From Marinobacter vulgaris (GTDB lineage Bacteria > Pseudomonadota > Gammaproteobacteria > Pseudomonadales > Oleiphilaceae): a DNA stretch of 64,000 nt. The stretch covers positions 62,001 through 126,000 of the forward strand of contig NZ_QFWX01000003.1 of NCBI RefSeq assembly GCF_003344045.1. The letters are read 5' to 3'. Shown here piece by piece: positions 37,400-47,032 of the stretch. Position 1 is the stretch's first letter; each line of letters begins with the position of its first letter. The notes under the pieces are model-generated. The model ran no database searches. It worked only from the letters and a program-made list of their open reading frames with translations, and was not told the DNA's origin. Position numbers and translations under genes: made by a program.

Positions 37400-38278
37400 A
37401 TGACCGACAACACCTACACGCCCCCGAAAGTCTGGAAATGGGATGCCGAGAGTGGCGGAGCCTTCTCGGAAATCAATCGGCCGATTGCCGGGCCCACCCA
37501 TGACCAGGAGTTACCGGTTGGCAAGCACCCGTTCCAGGTCTATTCACTGGCAACCCCCAATGGTGTTAAAGCCACCATCATGTTCGAGGAATTGCTGGAG
37601 AGAGGCATCAAAGAGGCGGAATACGATGCCTGGCTGATCCGCATTACCGAGGGGGAGCAGTTTGGCAGTGGGTTTGTGAAGGCGAATCCCAACTCCAAGA
37701 TTCCGGCAATGATGGACCACAATCATGAGCCTGCCGTGCGGGTATTCGAGTCCGGATCCATCCTGCTGTACCTGGCCGAGAAGTTCGGTGAGTTCCTGCC
37801 CGCTGAACTTGTGGCCCGCACCGAAACCCTGAACTGGCTGTTCTGGCAGATGGGCAGCGCGCCTTTCCTAGGTGGTGGATTTGGTCATTTTTACGCCTAT
37901 GCGCCGGAGAAGTACGAGTACCCGATCAACCGCTACACCATGGAAGTGAAACGTCAGCTTGATGTGCTGGATCGCCAGTTGGCGGATAATCGCTACATCG
38001 CCGGGGATGAATACACCATCGCGGATATCGCTATCTGGCCCTGGTACGGTGCGCTGGTCAAGAACAAGCTCTACGATGCAGGGGAATTCCTTGAGGTCCA
38101 CACATACAGGAACGTTGTGCGCTGGGCTGATGAGATAGCACAGCGCCCGGCCGTCAAGCGCGGGCTGATGGTCAATCGCACCTGGGGTGATGAGAGCAAG
38201 CAGTTGCATGAGCGCCACGACGCCAGTGACTTCGAGCTGCGCACCCAGGACAAGTTGGAGCCTTCCGGAGACAAGTAA
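37400..38278 (+). CDS. yghU: Glutathione S-transferase-like disulfide-bond oxidoreductase YghU
   Basis: 292 residues of the Nu-class GST family. The N-terminal extension (YTPPKVWKWDAESGGAFSEINRPIAGPTHDQELPVGKHPFQVYSLATPNG) is diagnostic of YghU, followed by the thioredoxin-like glutathione site (NPNSKIPAMMDHN, FESGSILLYLAEKFGEFLP) and the all-helical domain. E. coli YghU binds two glutathiones and reduces disulphides. The TAA stop overlaps the next ATG by one base, so it heads an operon with the sugar dehydrogenase-like gene. Confidence 0.93.
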   Translation: MTDNTYTPPKVWKWDAESGGAFSEINRPIAGPTHDQELPVGKHPFQVYSLATPNGVKATIMFEELLERGIKEAEYDAWLIRITEGEQFGSGFVKANPNSKIPAMMDHNHEPAVRVFESGSILLYLAEKFGEFLPAELVARTETLNWLFWQMGSAPFLGGGFGHFYAYAPEKYEYPINRYTMEVKRQLDVLDRQLADNRYIAGDEYTIADIAIWPWYGALVKNKLYDAGEFLEVHTYRNVVRWADEIAQRPAVKRGLMVNRTWGDESKQLHERHDASDFELRTQDKLEPSGDK

Positions 38279-39852
38279 TGGTGGCTTCAGTGACCTGGTG
38301 GAACGTGGTTCTTGCATTTGTGGTCGCCCTCATCGTGGGCTCGGTGCTTGGCAGTCTGGTGCAGACCCAGTTTAATCTCCAGGCACTGGAATCCCTGGGA
38401 GTAGACATCAGCATGGCAACACGGCTGGAAACCAGCGCTCTGGATCTGCTCAGCTTCGCACCCCTGTATGCCATTCTGTTCGGGGTCAGCTTTCTGTTTT
38501 CACTGGGTATTGCGTCTCTGATCGTGAGGCTGGCAGGCAATGCCGGGCGTCTTTGGGTGTACCCGATAGCCGCTGCTGTGGGGCTTTGGGTGGCATTGCG
38601 GGTCGTGGATGCACTGGCGCCGATGCCGACGCTCATCGCCGCCACCAGAGAGTCTGGAGGCTTGATTGCCATGCTTGTGACCGCCGCCATTTCAGGCTGG
38701 TTATTCGCTGTCCTGGTTTCCCGCGCGGCTCGCGGGATTTCCGCGGTGCCGGTTATGGCGCTCGTGATGGCCGGCGGCCTGGCTCTGCCCGAGTCGGACG
38801 CCGTGGCGGATGAGCAGCGGAGCTATCAGATTGAAACCCTTGCCCGGGGCCTTGAGCATCCCTGGTCGCTCGCCTTCCTGCCAGACGGCAGGATGCTTGT
38901 TACCGAGCGACCGGGCCGCTTGCGTCTGTTGACTGCCACGGGTGAACTGGTTGAGGAGCCGGTCTCCGGCGTTCCTCCGGTATTTGCTTCTGGCCAGGCC
39001 GGGCTGTTTGAGGTGCTGCCCGCGAGCGACTTCGAACAGAGCAGGGCGATCTATCTGAGTTATGCCTGCGGCACACTGCAGGCCAATCACACGTGTCTGG
39101 CCAGGGGTGAGCTTGGCGAAAAAGGCTTGAATAATGTGACCGAGATTTTCCGGGTACAGCCGGCCAAGGAGGGCGCCGCCCATTACGGCGGCCGGCTGGC
39201 ATGGTTACCGGATAATACGCTGGTTTTAACCCTGGGGGATGGTTTTGACTACCGGGAACAGGCCCAGCGACGGGAAAATCACATGGGCAGCATTGTCCGG
39301 CTGAACCCGGACGGCAGCGTTCCGGAAGATAACCCGTTTGCGGGCAGCGACCGGTACCGGGGCGAGATATACAGCTATGGCCATCGCAATGTGCAGGGAC
39401 TGGTCTACGACAGTGAAAAGGACCGTCTCATTGCCCACGAACACGGGCCCCGTGGCGGTGACGAAATCAATGTCATTCGTGCGGGCGCCAATTATGGCTG
39501 GCCCATCACCACCCACGGCCTGGATTATACCGGCGCGCGGGTGACACCGTTCACGGAACGGGAGGGCATTGAACCGCCCCTGTTACACTGGACCCCCTCC
39601 ATTGCGCCCTCTGGCATGACCCTCTACACCGGGGATCTGTTTCCTCAATGGCAGGGCGACCTGCTGGTGGGAGGACTGGTGACCAGGCAAGTGCACCGCG
39701 TGAGCCTGGAGAGCGGCGAGGCGAGGGAGGTCGGTGTTCTGTTTGGTGAACTGGGCGAACGCATCCGGGATGTGCAAACTGGTCCGGGCGGCGCGGTTTA
39801 CCTGCTTACCGACAATGCTGATGGCCGTGTCCTGAAAGTAACGCCGGAATAG
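38278..39852 (+). CDS. PQQ-dependent aldose sugar dehydrogenase (YliI-like) with N-terminal membrane domain
   Basis: 524 residues. The C-terminal ~345 are the soluble-GDH/YliI beta-propeller: LARGLEHPWSLAFLPDGRMLVTERPGRL, HYGGRLAW, LVLTLGDGFDYREQAQ, YSYGHRNVQGL, EHGPRGGDEINVI and NYGWP, including the His and Arg that contact PQQ and the calcium loop. YliI homologues oxidise aldoses in the periplasm. Unusually, the first ~170 residues hold four or five membrane helices instead of a simple signal peptide, so the enzyme would be membrane-anchored. It overlaps yghU by 1 bp and precedes a DUF202 gene by 11 bp. Confidence 0.85.
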   Translation: MVASVTWWNVVLAFVVALIVGSVLGSLVQTQFNLQALESLGVDISMATRLETSALDLLSFAPLYAILFGVSFLFSLGIASLIVRLAGNAGRLWVYPIAAAVGLWVALRVVDALAPMPTLIAATRESGGLIAMLVTAAISGWLFAVLVSRAARGISAVPVMALVMAGGLALPESDAVADEQRSYQIETLARGLEHPWSLAFLPDGRMLVTERPGRLRLLTATGELVEEPVSGVPPVFASGQAGLFEVLPASDFEQSRAIYLSYACGTLQANHTCLARGELGEKGLNNVTEIFRVQPAKEGAAHYGGRLAWLPDNTLVLTLGDGFDYREQAQRRENHMGSIVRLNPDGSVPEDNPFAGSDRYRGEIYSYGHRNVQGLVYDSEKDRLIAHEHGPRGGDEINVIRAGANYGWPITTHGLDYTGARVTPFTEREGIEPPLLHWTPSIAPSGMTLYTGDLFPQWQGDLLVGGLVTRQVHRVSLESGEAREVGVLFGELGERIRDVQTGPGGAVYLLTDNADGRVLKVTPE

Positions 39853-39863
39853 AAAGGAAACCC

Positions 39864-40235
39864 ATGTCTGACCTGAAAGACCCGAGAGTTCTGTTTGCCG
39901 CCGAGCGTACTCTGCTGGCTTGGAATCGCACCAGCCTGTCGTTCATTGCGTTCGGTTTTCTGATCGAGAGAGCGGGGCTGCTTCTGCATGTTCTGGCACC
40001 GGAGAGAGCGGCGGGGCTGAATGCCATGCTGGGATTCTGGATTGGCGTGCTATTTATCCTTCTGGGGGCCTTTGCGGCTATATGGTCCTCCCGTCAGTTT
40101 CGTGCTTTGCTGCGGACCCTGAGCCCGGCGGAGTTCCCCGCTGGATACGGCTTTCGCTGGGGGCTCGCGGTTAACATGGTGGTGGCCTTCCTGGGCCTGG
40201 TGCTGGTAGGGGCGTTGTTTATCGGCCGCGGGTAG
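39864..40235 (+). CDS. DUF202 family membrane protein (YidH-like)
   Basis: 123 residues. The N-terminal FAAERTLLAWNRTSLSFIAFGFLIER is the DUF202 signature, followed by three membrane helices (LNAMLGFWIGVLFILLGAFAAIWSS and WGLAVNMVVAFLGLVLVGALFIG). The AERTxLAW motif is shared with the VTC4/SPX-associated transmembrane domain family. The specific role is unknown. It is the last gene of the yghU operon; a perfect hairpin overlaps its stop. Confidence 0.9.
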   Translation: MSDLKDPRVLFAAERTLLAWNRTSLSFIAFGFLIERAGLLLHVLAPERAAGLNAMLGFWIGVLFILLGAFAAIWSSRQFRALLRTLSPAEFPAGYGFRWGLAVNMVVAFLGLVLVGALFIGRG

Positions 40236-40248
40236 TGGCTACCCGCGG
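40226..40248. terminator. Hairpin at the DUF202 stop
   Basis: CCGCGGGTAG (40226-40235), loop TGG, then CTACCCGCGG (40239-40248): a perfect 10-bp stem that includes the TAG stop codon. It sits between convergent genes and lacks a T run, so termination is inferred. Confidence 0.55.
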
Positions 40249-40272
40249 CTCTGAGTTTGCAATGCGGCAGTG

Positions 40273-40521
40273 CTACCGGGGCCTGCGGTCGCCCTCCATG
40301 ATCTTGGCCACAAACACCGCTTTGCCGTACTCCTCGAACGACCACTTCATGGTCTCTGAAAGCACCTTCATCACCTCATCATACTCGCCGAACATTTCAG
40401 TGCTCATGCGCCCGGGATAGATCTCCAGGCCGCTTTTCTCCAGCCGCTCGATGAGCGCCCGGATCGGTGGTTTATAGTCATCGGTGAGTGGATAACAACT
40501 CAATTGCACTGACAGAAACAT
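40273..40521 (-). CDS. YkoF/MTH1187-type thiamine-binding-like protein
   Basis: 82 residues of the small ferredoxin-like fold related to the thiamine/HMP-binding domain of YkoF: VQLSCYPLTDDYKPPIRALIERLEKSGLEIYPGRMSTEMFGEYDEVMKVL. Homologues bind thiamine or related pyrimidines; the ligand here is unproven. A strong GGGGAGG site precedes the ATG, 15 bp after the ggt stop, so it is probably co-transcribed with ggt. Confidence 0.75.
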   Translation of the reverse strand: MFLSVQLSCYPLTDDYKPPIRALIERLEKSGLEIYPGRMSTEMFGEYDEVMKVLSETMKWSFEEYGKAVFVAKIMEGDRRPR

Positions 40522-40536
40522 AGTACCTCCCCGGGT

Positions 40537-42300
40537 TCAGTAACCCATGGCTGATGATGTGCTGCGGCGCGGATCCGCGCCGCCATAAAGAGTGCCATCG
40601 CTGTCAATCAGGATGCTCTGGATAGCACCCATGGCACTACCGGTTACCACCTTGTGGCCTTTTTCCTCCAGCAACCGCACGGTATCCGGGCTGACGCCCT
40701 GCTCAATGCGGATCTCGTCCGGCAACCATTGGTGATGGATCCTCGGTACACTGACCGCAGACTGTATGTTCATATTATGGTCGATCACATTAAGCACCAC
40801 TTGCAAGGTGGTCGTGATAATCCGCGAACCACCGGGGCTGCCGGTGACCAGGTAGTTGCGCCCATTGCGCCTGACAATGGTGGGCGACATGGAGCTCAGC
40901 ATACGCTTGCCGGGCTCCACTCTGTTGGCTTCCCCACCGATCAGCCCATAGGCGTTGGGTTCGCCCGGTTTGGCGCTGAAATCGTCCATTTCATTGTTCA
41001 GCAGGAAGCCGGCACCGGTAACGGTGATGCCGGAGCCGTAACTGAAGTTGATGGTGTAGGTGTTGGAGACGGCGTTGCCCCAGCGGTCAACGATGGAAAA
41101 ATGGGTGGTCTCAGGGCTTTCATAGGCGCCCGGGTTACCGGCCCGAATCTCAGAGGAGGGGCGGGCTTTGTCCGGGTCGATGGTTTTCCGCAGAGCCTCG
41201 CCATAAGCTTTGCTGGTCAGCCCTTTCAGGGGAACCTCTACAAAGTCCGTATCCCCCAGAAACTCGGCACGGTCGGCATAGGCGAGTTTCATGGCTTCAG
41301 CCATGTAGTGAATGCCGGCTGCGGAATTGTGGCCAAAATCGGCCAGCGGATAGCCCTCCAGGATATTGAGAATCTGAACGATGTGGGTGCCACCGGAGGA
41401 GGGTGGCGACATGGAATAGATGTCGTGCCCACGGTAGTTGCCATGAACCGGCTGGCGGATTTGCGGCTGGTAGTTTTTCAGGTCGTCCAGGGTGATCAGG
41501 CCATCATGGCGTTCCATCTCCTCCACGATCAGTTGCGCGGTTTTGCCGCTATAAAAACCGTCAATGCCCTGATCGGCAATGCGCTGGAGGGTGTCTGCCA
41601 GTTCGGGTTGGCGGAAGCGTTCACCAGGCTGCCAAGGCGATCCATCGTCTTTATAGAAAGTTGCGAGGCTGGCAGGCCAGCGTTGTAGACGGTCCCGGGC
41701 CTGTTCCAGACCTTCGGTGAACCGCCCCGGCACAACAAACCCCTCCCGTGCCAGTTTTATCGCTGGCGCCAGCGCCTGCTTCAGGGGCAGGGTGCCATGC
41801 CGCTCCAGTGCCATGGCAAAGCCGGCAACGGTGCCCGGTACTCCAGCTGCCTTGTGGGTAAAGCGGCTACGGTTCGGCACCACATTGCCGTCGTCATCCT
41901 GGAACATCCTTTCCGTGGCAGCGGCCGGCGCTTTTTCGCGGTAGTCGATGGCTTCGACGGCTTCGCCGTTGCCGGGTGCATAGAGCATGAAGCCGCCCCC
42001 GCCGATGTTGCCGGAACGAGGCTGGGTGACAGCCAGGGCAAAACCGGCGGTTACCGCCGCATCCATGGCATTACCGCCGTTTTCAAGAACCTCCAGTGCC
42101 AACCTGGTTGCCAGCGTGTGGCTGGTGGCAACCATGCCGTTCGTTGCTTCGACCGGATGATACCGCTCGCCCTCAAGAATCGCATCGGCGGCAACCGTTT
42201 GCAGTGATAAGACCACTGCAAGGGCAATGGCCAGTGTCGTGGGCAGTGAGTGGCTCGGTACGGCTTTTTGAGTCCATACCTGTAGGGGGTGTCTGTGCAT
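40537..42300 (-). CDS. ggt: Gamma-glutamyltransferase
   Basis: 587-residue periplasmic enzyme that cleaves glutathione and transfers its gamma-glutamyl group. N-terminal signal region (LPTTLAIALAVVLSLQTVAADA). Family motifs: PRSGNIGGGGFM, DYREKAPAAAT, PPSSGGTHIVQILNILEGY, the autoprocessing site ETTHFSIVD and SPGGSRIITT. The precursor should cleave itself before Thr398, which becomes the catalytic nucleophile of the small subunit. The large and small subunit parts are both complete. A thiamine-binding-like gene follows on the same strand. Confidence 0.96.
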   Translation of the reverse strand: MHRHPLQVWTQKAVPSHSLPTTLAIALAVVLSLQTVAADAILEGERYHPVEATNGMVATSHTLATRLALEVLENGGNAMDAAVTAGFALAVTQPRSGNIGGGGFMLYAPGNGEAVEAIDYREKAPAAATERMFQDDDGNVVPNRSRFTHKAAGVPGTVAGFAMALERHGTLPLKQALAPAIKLAREGFVVPGRFTEGLEQARDRLQRWPASLATFYKDDGSPWQPGERFRQPELADTLQRIADQGIDGFYSGKTAQLIVEEMERHDGLITLDDLKNYQPQIRQPVHGNYRGHDIYSMSPPSSGGTHIVQILNILEGYPLADFGHNSAAGIHYMAEAMKLAYADRAEFLGDTDFVEVPLKGLTSKAYGEALRKTIDPDKARPSSEIRAGNPGAYESPETTHFSIVDRWGNAVSNTYTINFSYGSGITVTGAGFLLNNEMDDFSAKPGEPNAYGLIGGEANRVEPGKRMLSSMSPTIVRRNGRNYLVTGSPGGSRIITTTLQVVLNVIDHNMNIQSAVSVPRIHHQWLPDEIRIEQGVSPDTVRLLEEKGHKVVTGSAMGAIQSILIDSDGTLYGGADPRRSTSSAMGY

Positions 42301-42408
42301 GTCAGTGCGCCTCGTTTCTGGTGCTCAGATAGGCTATCATAGCCGGTCATTTTTCGGGGTGTGAACCCGCGCGCCCGCTTTCCCGGATCAGATTAAGGAA
42401 AGGCTTCC

Positions 42409-43263
42409 ATGGAGCATACCTATCGTCTTGTGATTTCCTGCCCGGACCGGGTGGGGATCGTTGCCAAGGTCAGTAATTTTCTTTCGACCTACAATGGCTG
42501 GATAACCGAGGCGAGCCACCACTCGGATACCCAGACAGGCTGGTTTTTCATGCGGCACGAAATCAAGGCCGATTCGATTCCGTTCGGGCTTGAGCAGTTC
42601 CGCATTGCCTTTGAGCCCATTGCCCGCGAGTTCGATATGAACTGGCACATTGCTGATTCCGCGCAGCCCAAGAAAGTGATCCTCATGTGCAGCAAGGAAT
42701 CCCACTGCGTGGCTGACCTGCTGCATCGCTGGCACAGCAAGGAAATCAACGCCGAGATCGTTGCGGTCATCTCCAACCATGAAGATCTCAGGCGCATGGT
42801 GGAATGGCATGAAATACCCTACCACTATATTCCCGTGGACAAGAACAACCGCGATGAAGCCTTCGGTGAAGTGGACGGATTGATCGAAGGCTATGAAGCC
42901 GATGTGGTTGTTCTGGCCCGCTACATGCAGATCCTGCCCGCAAGCCTGTGCGAAAAATATTCGGGCAAGGTGATCAATATCCACCACAGTTTTCTGCCGT
43001 CCTTCGCCGGCGCCCGGCCTTACCATCAGGCCTACAGCCGGGGTGTGAAGCTTATCGGAGCCACCTGCCATTACGTAACACAGGATCTCGATGAAGGCCC
43101 GATTATCGAGCAGGATGTGATCCGCATCAGCCACAGTGATTCGATCGAGGATATGGTGCGCCTGGGCAAGGACGTGGAAAAAAATGCCCTGTCCCGGGGA
43201 TTGCGGGCGCACATCGAAGATCGCGTGATCACCTACGAAAACAAGACCGTGGTTTTTGACTGA
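42409..43263 (+). CDS. purU: Formyltetrahydrofolate deformylase
   Basis: 284 residues hydrolysing 10-formyl-THF to formate and THF, balancing one-carbon pools and feeding formate to PurT. N-terminal ACT domain (YRLVISCPDRVGIVAKVSNFLS), then a formyltransferase domain with VINIHHSFLPSFAGARPYHQAY and the catalytic ATCHYVTQDLDEGPII. An AAGGAAAG site precedes the ATG. It diverges from ggt and lies 127 bp upstream of gyrA. Confidence 0.96.
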   Translation: MEHTYRLVISCPDRVGIVAKVSNFLSTYNGWITEASHHSDTQTGWFFMRHEIKADSIPFGLEQFRIAFEPIAREFDMNWHIADSAQPKKVILMCSKESHCVADLLHRWHSKEINAEIVAVISNHEDLRRMVEWHEIPYHYIPVDKNNRDEAFGEVDGLIEGYEADVVVLARYMQILPASLCEKYSGKVINIHHSFLPSFAGARPYHQAYSRGVKLIGATCHYVTQDLDEGPIIEQDVIRISHSDSIEDMVRLGKDVEKNALSRGLRAHIEDRVITYENKTVVFD

Positions 43264-43390
43264 CGGCAGCTGCCCTATGCTCCGCCAAGGGGTTGAATGT
43301 GGTAGTATTGGCCGCTTGTTAAAGAATAACTATGGGGCGCTCTGAAGGGCCCTGAAACGACTTCCAGCAAATGCAAAGGAACCTTTCTCG

Positions 43391-45964
43391 ATGGGTGAGT
43401 TAGCCAAAGAGATCCTGCCGGTAAATATTGAAGACGAACTGAAACAGTCCTACCTCGATTACGCCATGAGCGTTATCGTCGGTCGGGCGCTTCCGGACGT
43501 GCGGGATGGCCTCAAGCCGGTACACCGCCGCGTACTGTTCGCCATGTCCGAGCTGAACAACGACTGGAACAAGTCTTACAAGAAGTCCGCCCGTGTGGTG
43601 GGTGACGTTATTGGTAAGTACCACCCCCATGGTGATTCCGCGGTCTACGACACCATTGTCCGGATGGCCCAGCCTTTTTCACTGCGCTATCCGCTGGTGG
43701 ATGGCCAGGGCAACTTCGGTTCCATTGACGGCGACAACGCAGCCGCCATGCGTTATACCGAAATCCGCATGGAGAAGATTGCCCATTCCCTGCTGGCGGA
43801 TCTGGAAAAGGAAACGGTGGACTTCGTCCCCAACTACGACGGCACCGAGCAGATCCCGGAAGTGCTGCCCACTCGCGTTCCGAACCTGCTGGTTAACGGC
43901 TCCTCCGGCATCGCCGTGGGCATGGCAACCAACATTCCGCCCCATAACCTCACGGAAATCGTGAATGGCTGCCTGGCACTGATCGACAACCCGGACATGA
44001 CCATCGATGACCTCATGGAGCATATTCCCGGGCCGGACTTTCCCACCCAGGGCATTATCAACGGCCGCGCAGGCATTGTTGAGGCATACCGCACCGGCCG
44101 TGGGCGTATTTATATTCGTGCCCGCCATGAAATCGAGCATGACAAGAAAACCAACCGCGACGCCGTCATTATTACCGAGCTGCCTTACCAGCTGAACAAG
44201 GCGCGTTTGATCGAGAAAATCGCGGAGCTGGTCAAAGAGAAGCGGCTGGAAGGTATTACCGAGCTGCGCGACGAGTCCAACAAGGAAGGTATCCGGGTAG
44301 TGATCGAGTTGCGTCGCGGTGAGAATCCGGACGTAATCGTCAACAATCTCTTCACCCATACCCAGTTGCAAACGGTATTCGGTATCAACATGGTCGCCCT
44401 GATTAACGGCGAGCCGAAAATTCTCAACCTGAAGCAGATGCTGGATGCGTTCATCCGCCACCGCCGGGAAGTGGTCACCCGCCGGACCATCTTTGAGCTG
44501 CGCAAGGCACGGGAACGCGGGCATATCCTCGAAGGCCTGACGGTAGCCCTGGCGAATATCGACGAGATTATTGCGCTGATCAAGGCTTCCCCGGGCTCCG
44601 CCGAGGCGAAGGAAAAACTGATGGCCCAGGGTTGGGCGCCGGGTGACGTTCTGGGCATGCTGGAGCGGGCGGGTGAAGATGCCTGCCGTCCGGACGACCT
44701 GCCGGAAATATTTGGCCTGCGTAATGGCCTGTATCACCTCTCGCCGGAACAGGCCCAGGCAATCCTTGACCTGCGCCTGCACCGCCTGACCGGTCTCGAG
44801 ACCGAGAAGTTGCAGAATGAGTACAAGGACATCCTCGAGAAGATTGCCGGCCTCCTGGAAATCCTGGGGGACCCGGACCGCCTGATGCAGGTGATCCGCG
44901 AAGAGCTGGAAGCCATCGTCACCGAGTTCGGTGACAAGCGTCTTACCGAAATCACCAGTTCCAAGCGTGACCTGACCATTGCCGACCTGATCGACGAGGA
45001 AGATCTGGTGGTGACCATTTCTCACGGTGGTTACGCCAAGACGCAGGCGGTAGAAGACTATCAGGCCCAGCGCCGTGGTGGCCGTGGCAAGGCCGCAACC
45101 TCGATGAAAGACGAGGATTTTGTCGAAAAGCTGCTGGTTGCCAATTCCCACGACACCATTTTGTGCTTCTCCAACCGCGGCAAGGTGTACTGGTTGCGGG
45201 TGTTCGAGATTCCACGCGCCAGCCGCGCATCACGCGGTCGCCCGATGGTCAACATCCTGCCGCTGGATGAGGGCGAGCGTATCACCACCTTCCTGCCGGT
45301 ACGTGATTATCCGGAAGATCAGTATGTGCTGATGGCGACATCGGCCGGTGTGGTCAAGAAAACACCGCTGCCGAACTTCTCCCGCCCACGCAGCAGTGGC
45401 CTGATCGCGCTGTCGCTGGATGAGGGTGACACCCTGATCGGCGCGGCCATCACCAAGGGTGACGCGGAAGTCATGCTGTTCTCCACAGCCGGCAAGGCCG
45501 TGCGTTTCAATGAGGAAGCGGTACGCCCGATGAGCCGAACGGCTCGCGGTGTGCGCGGTATCAAGATGCAGGGCGGGCATCACGTGGTGTCGCTGATCAT
45601 TCCCGAAGAGGGCGCGGTGCTGCTGACAGCCAGTGAAAACGGCTACGGCAAGCGCACCACCTTTGACGAATTCCCTTCCTACAGCCGCGGCAGTCAGGGC
45701 GTTATCGCCATGCAGTGTTCCGAGCGTAACGGTAATCTGGTCACGGCGCTGCAGCTGTTCGACGGGGACGAAATGATGCTGATCTCGGACAAGGGCACAC
45801 TGGTCCGTACCCGCACCGATGAAGTATCCATTCTGAGCCGCAATACCCAGGGTGTTCGCCTGATCAAACTGAGCCAGGAAGATGAGCGCCTTGTGGGTGT
45901 TGAGCGTATAGCTGAAACCGATGCGGAAGAGGTCGACGGTGAGGACGATGAGCAGGGCGTATAA
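43391..45964 (+). CDS. gyrA: DNA gyrase subunit A
   Basis: 857-residue topoisomerase II subunit that breaks and rejoins DNA during negative supercoiling. The quinolone-determining region reads [19 protein letters not shown] with Ser83 and Asp87 unchanged, that is, the drug-sensitive form. The catalytic tyrosine lies in [11 protein letters not shown]. The C-terminal DNA-wrapping beta-pinwheel contains the GyrA box (QRRGGRG) and an acidic tail. It heads the gyrA-serC-pheA-hisC-tyrA/aroA-cmk-rpsA order known from Pseudomonas and Marinobacter. serC starts inside its last codons. Confidence 0.99.
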   Translation: MGELAKEILPVNIEDELKQSYLDYAMSVIVGRALPDVRDGLKPVHRRVLFAMSELNNDWNKSYKKSARVVGDVIGKYHPHGDSAVYDTIVRMAQPFSLRYPLVDGQGNFGSIDGDNAAAMRYTEIRMEKIAHSLLADLEKETVDFVPNYDGTEQIPEVLPTRVPNLLVNGSSGIAVGMATNIPPHNLTEIVNGCLALIDNPDMTIDDLMEHIPGPDFPTQGIINGRAGIVEAYRTGRGRIYIRARHEIEHDKKTNRDAVIITELPYQLNKARLIEKIAELVKEKRLEGITELRDESNKEGIRVVIELRRGENPDVIVNNLFTHTQLQTVFGINMVALINGEPKILNLKQMLDAFIRHRREVVTRRTIFELRKARERGHILEGLTVALANIDEIIALIKASPGSAEAKEKLMAQGWAPGDVLGMLERAGEDACRPDDLPEIFGLRNGLYHLSPEQAQAILDLRLHRLTGLETEKLQNEYKDILEKIAGLLEILGDPDRLMQVIREELEAIVTEFGDKRLTEITSSKRDLTIADLIDEEDLVVTISHGGYAKTQAVEDYQAQRRGGRGKAATSMKDEDFVEKLLVANSHDTILCFSNRGKVYWLRVFEIPRASRASRGRPMVNILPLDEGERITTFLPVRDYPEDQYVLMATSAGVVKKTPLPNFSRPRSSGLIALSLDEGDTLIGAAITKGDAEVMLFSTAGKAVRFNEEAVRPMSRTARGVRGIKMQGGHHVVSLIIPEEGAVLLTASENGYGKRTTFDEFPSYSRGSQGVIAMQCSERNGNLVTALQLFDGDEMMLISDKGTLVRTRTDEVSILSRNTQGVRLIKLSQEDERLVGVERIAETDAEEVDGEDDEQGV

Positions 45965-47030
45965 TTTCTGTGCGGGTCCGGCAACTTTGCCGGAGCCCGT
46001 GCTGCAGCAGGCACGGGAAGAAATGCTGGACTGGCACGGCACCGGCATGTCGGTGATGGAAATGAGCCATCGTGGAGATGAGTTCGTGGAAATTGCCGAC
46101 ACTGCGGAAAAGGACCTTCGGGAACTGGCCGGAGTTTCCGACGACTACGCGGTGCTTTTCATGCAAGGAGGTGCTTCCAGCCAGTTTGCGACCATCCCGC
46201 TGAACCTGCTGGGTGACAAAACCTCTGCGGATTATGTCAACACCGGTATCTGGTCGAAAAAGGCGATTGCGGAAGCGAGCCGTTACGGCCATGTCAACGT
46301 GGCGGCAAGCAGCGAAGCGGACGGTTTTACCAGCATCCCTGATCAGGAAAGTTGGAATACCCGTGCCGATGCGGCTTACCTGCATTACACGCCCAACGAA
46401 ACCATCGGCGGTCTGGAATTTGACTTCGTACCCGACAGTGGCTCCGTGCCCCTGGTTGCGGATATGTCGTCCACCATGCTGTCGCGTCCCCTGGAGGTGT
46501 CCAGGTTCGGGCTGATCTACGCCGGCGCCCAGAAAAACATTGGTCCGTCCGGGCTGGTGGTGGTCATCATTCGCAAGGATCTGCTGGGCAGGGCCCGCAA
46601 GATTACGCCCACGATGATGAATTACCAGGTGTTTGCTGATAACGATTCCATGTTCAACACCCCGGCGACCTATTCCTGGTATCTCGCCGGCCTGGTGTTC
46701 AAATGGCTGAAAGCGCAGGGCGGCGTTACCGCCATGGGCGAAATCAATCGTCGCAAGGCCAGCAAGCTGTATGGCTTTATTGACAACAATGATTTCTACG
46801 CCAATCCCATTTCGCCGCGTTTCCGCTCCTGGATGAACATACCTTTTACTCTGGCTGACGATGCCCTGAACAATGCCTTCCTTGAGGGGGCGAACGAGCG
46901 TGGCCTGCTGAACCTCAAAGGTCACCGGTCCGTGGGGGGCATGAGGGCCAGTATCTACAACGCGATGCCTGAAGCCGGCGTCGATGCACTGATCGATTAC
47001 ATGACCGCGTTTGCGAAGGAGCGGGGCTGA
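45948..47030 (+). CDS. serC: Phosphoserine aminotransferase
   Basis: 360-residue PLP enzyme for serine synthesis, also acting on the pyridoxine precursor. The start at 45948 ([18 protein letters not shown]) overlaps the end of gyrA by 17 bp. Motifs: [19 protein letters not shown], and [12 protein letters not shown] with the PLP-binding lysine. The C-terminal [20 protein letters not shown] is typical. pheA starts 2 bp after the stop, indicating tight coupling. Confidence 0.97.
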   Translation: MSRAYNFCAGPATLPEPVLQQAREEMLDWHGTGMSVMEMSHRGDEFVEIADTAEKDLRELAGVSDDYAVLFMQGGASSQFATIPLNLLGDKTSADYVNTGIWSKKAIAEASRYGHVNVAASSEADGFTSIPDQESWNTRADAAYLHYTPNETIGGLEFDFVPDSGSVPLVADMSSTMLSRPLEVSRFGLIYAGAQKNIGPSGLVVVIIRKDLLGRARKITPTMMNYQVFADNDSMFNTPATYSWYLAGLVFKWLKAQGGVTAMGEINRRKASKLYGFIDNNDFYANPISPRFRSWMNIPFTLADDALNNAFLEGANERGLLNLKGHRSVGGMRASIYNAMPEAGVDALIDYMTAFAKERG

Positions 47031-47032
47031 TC

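Noticed and set aside
43630..43655. Quinolone-resistance change in gyrA
   Set aside because: Ser83 and Asp87 are the wild-type residues, so nothing suggests resistance.
43679..45151. 490-codon minus-strand frame opposite gyrA
   Set aside because: Antisense shadow; gyrA is complete and unambiguous.
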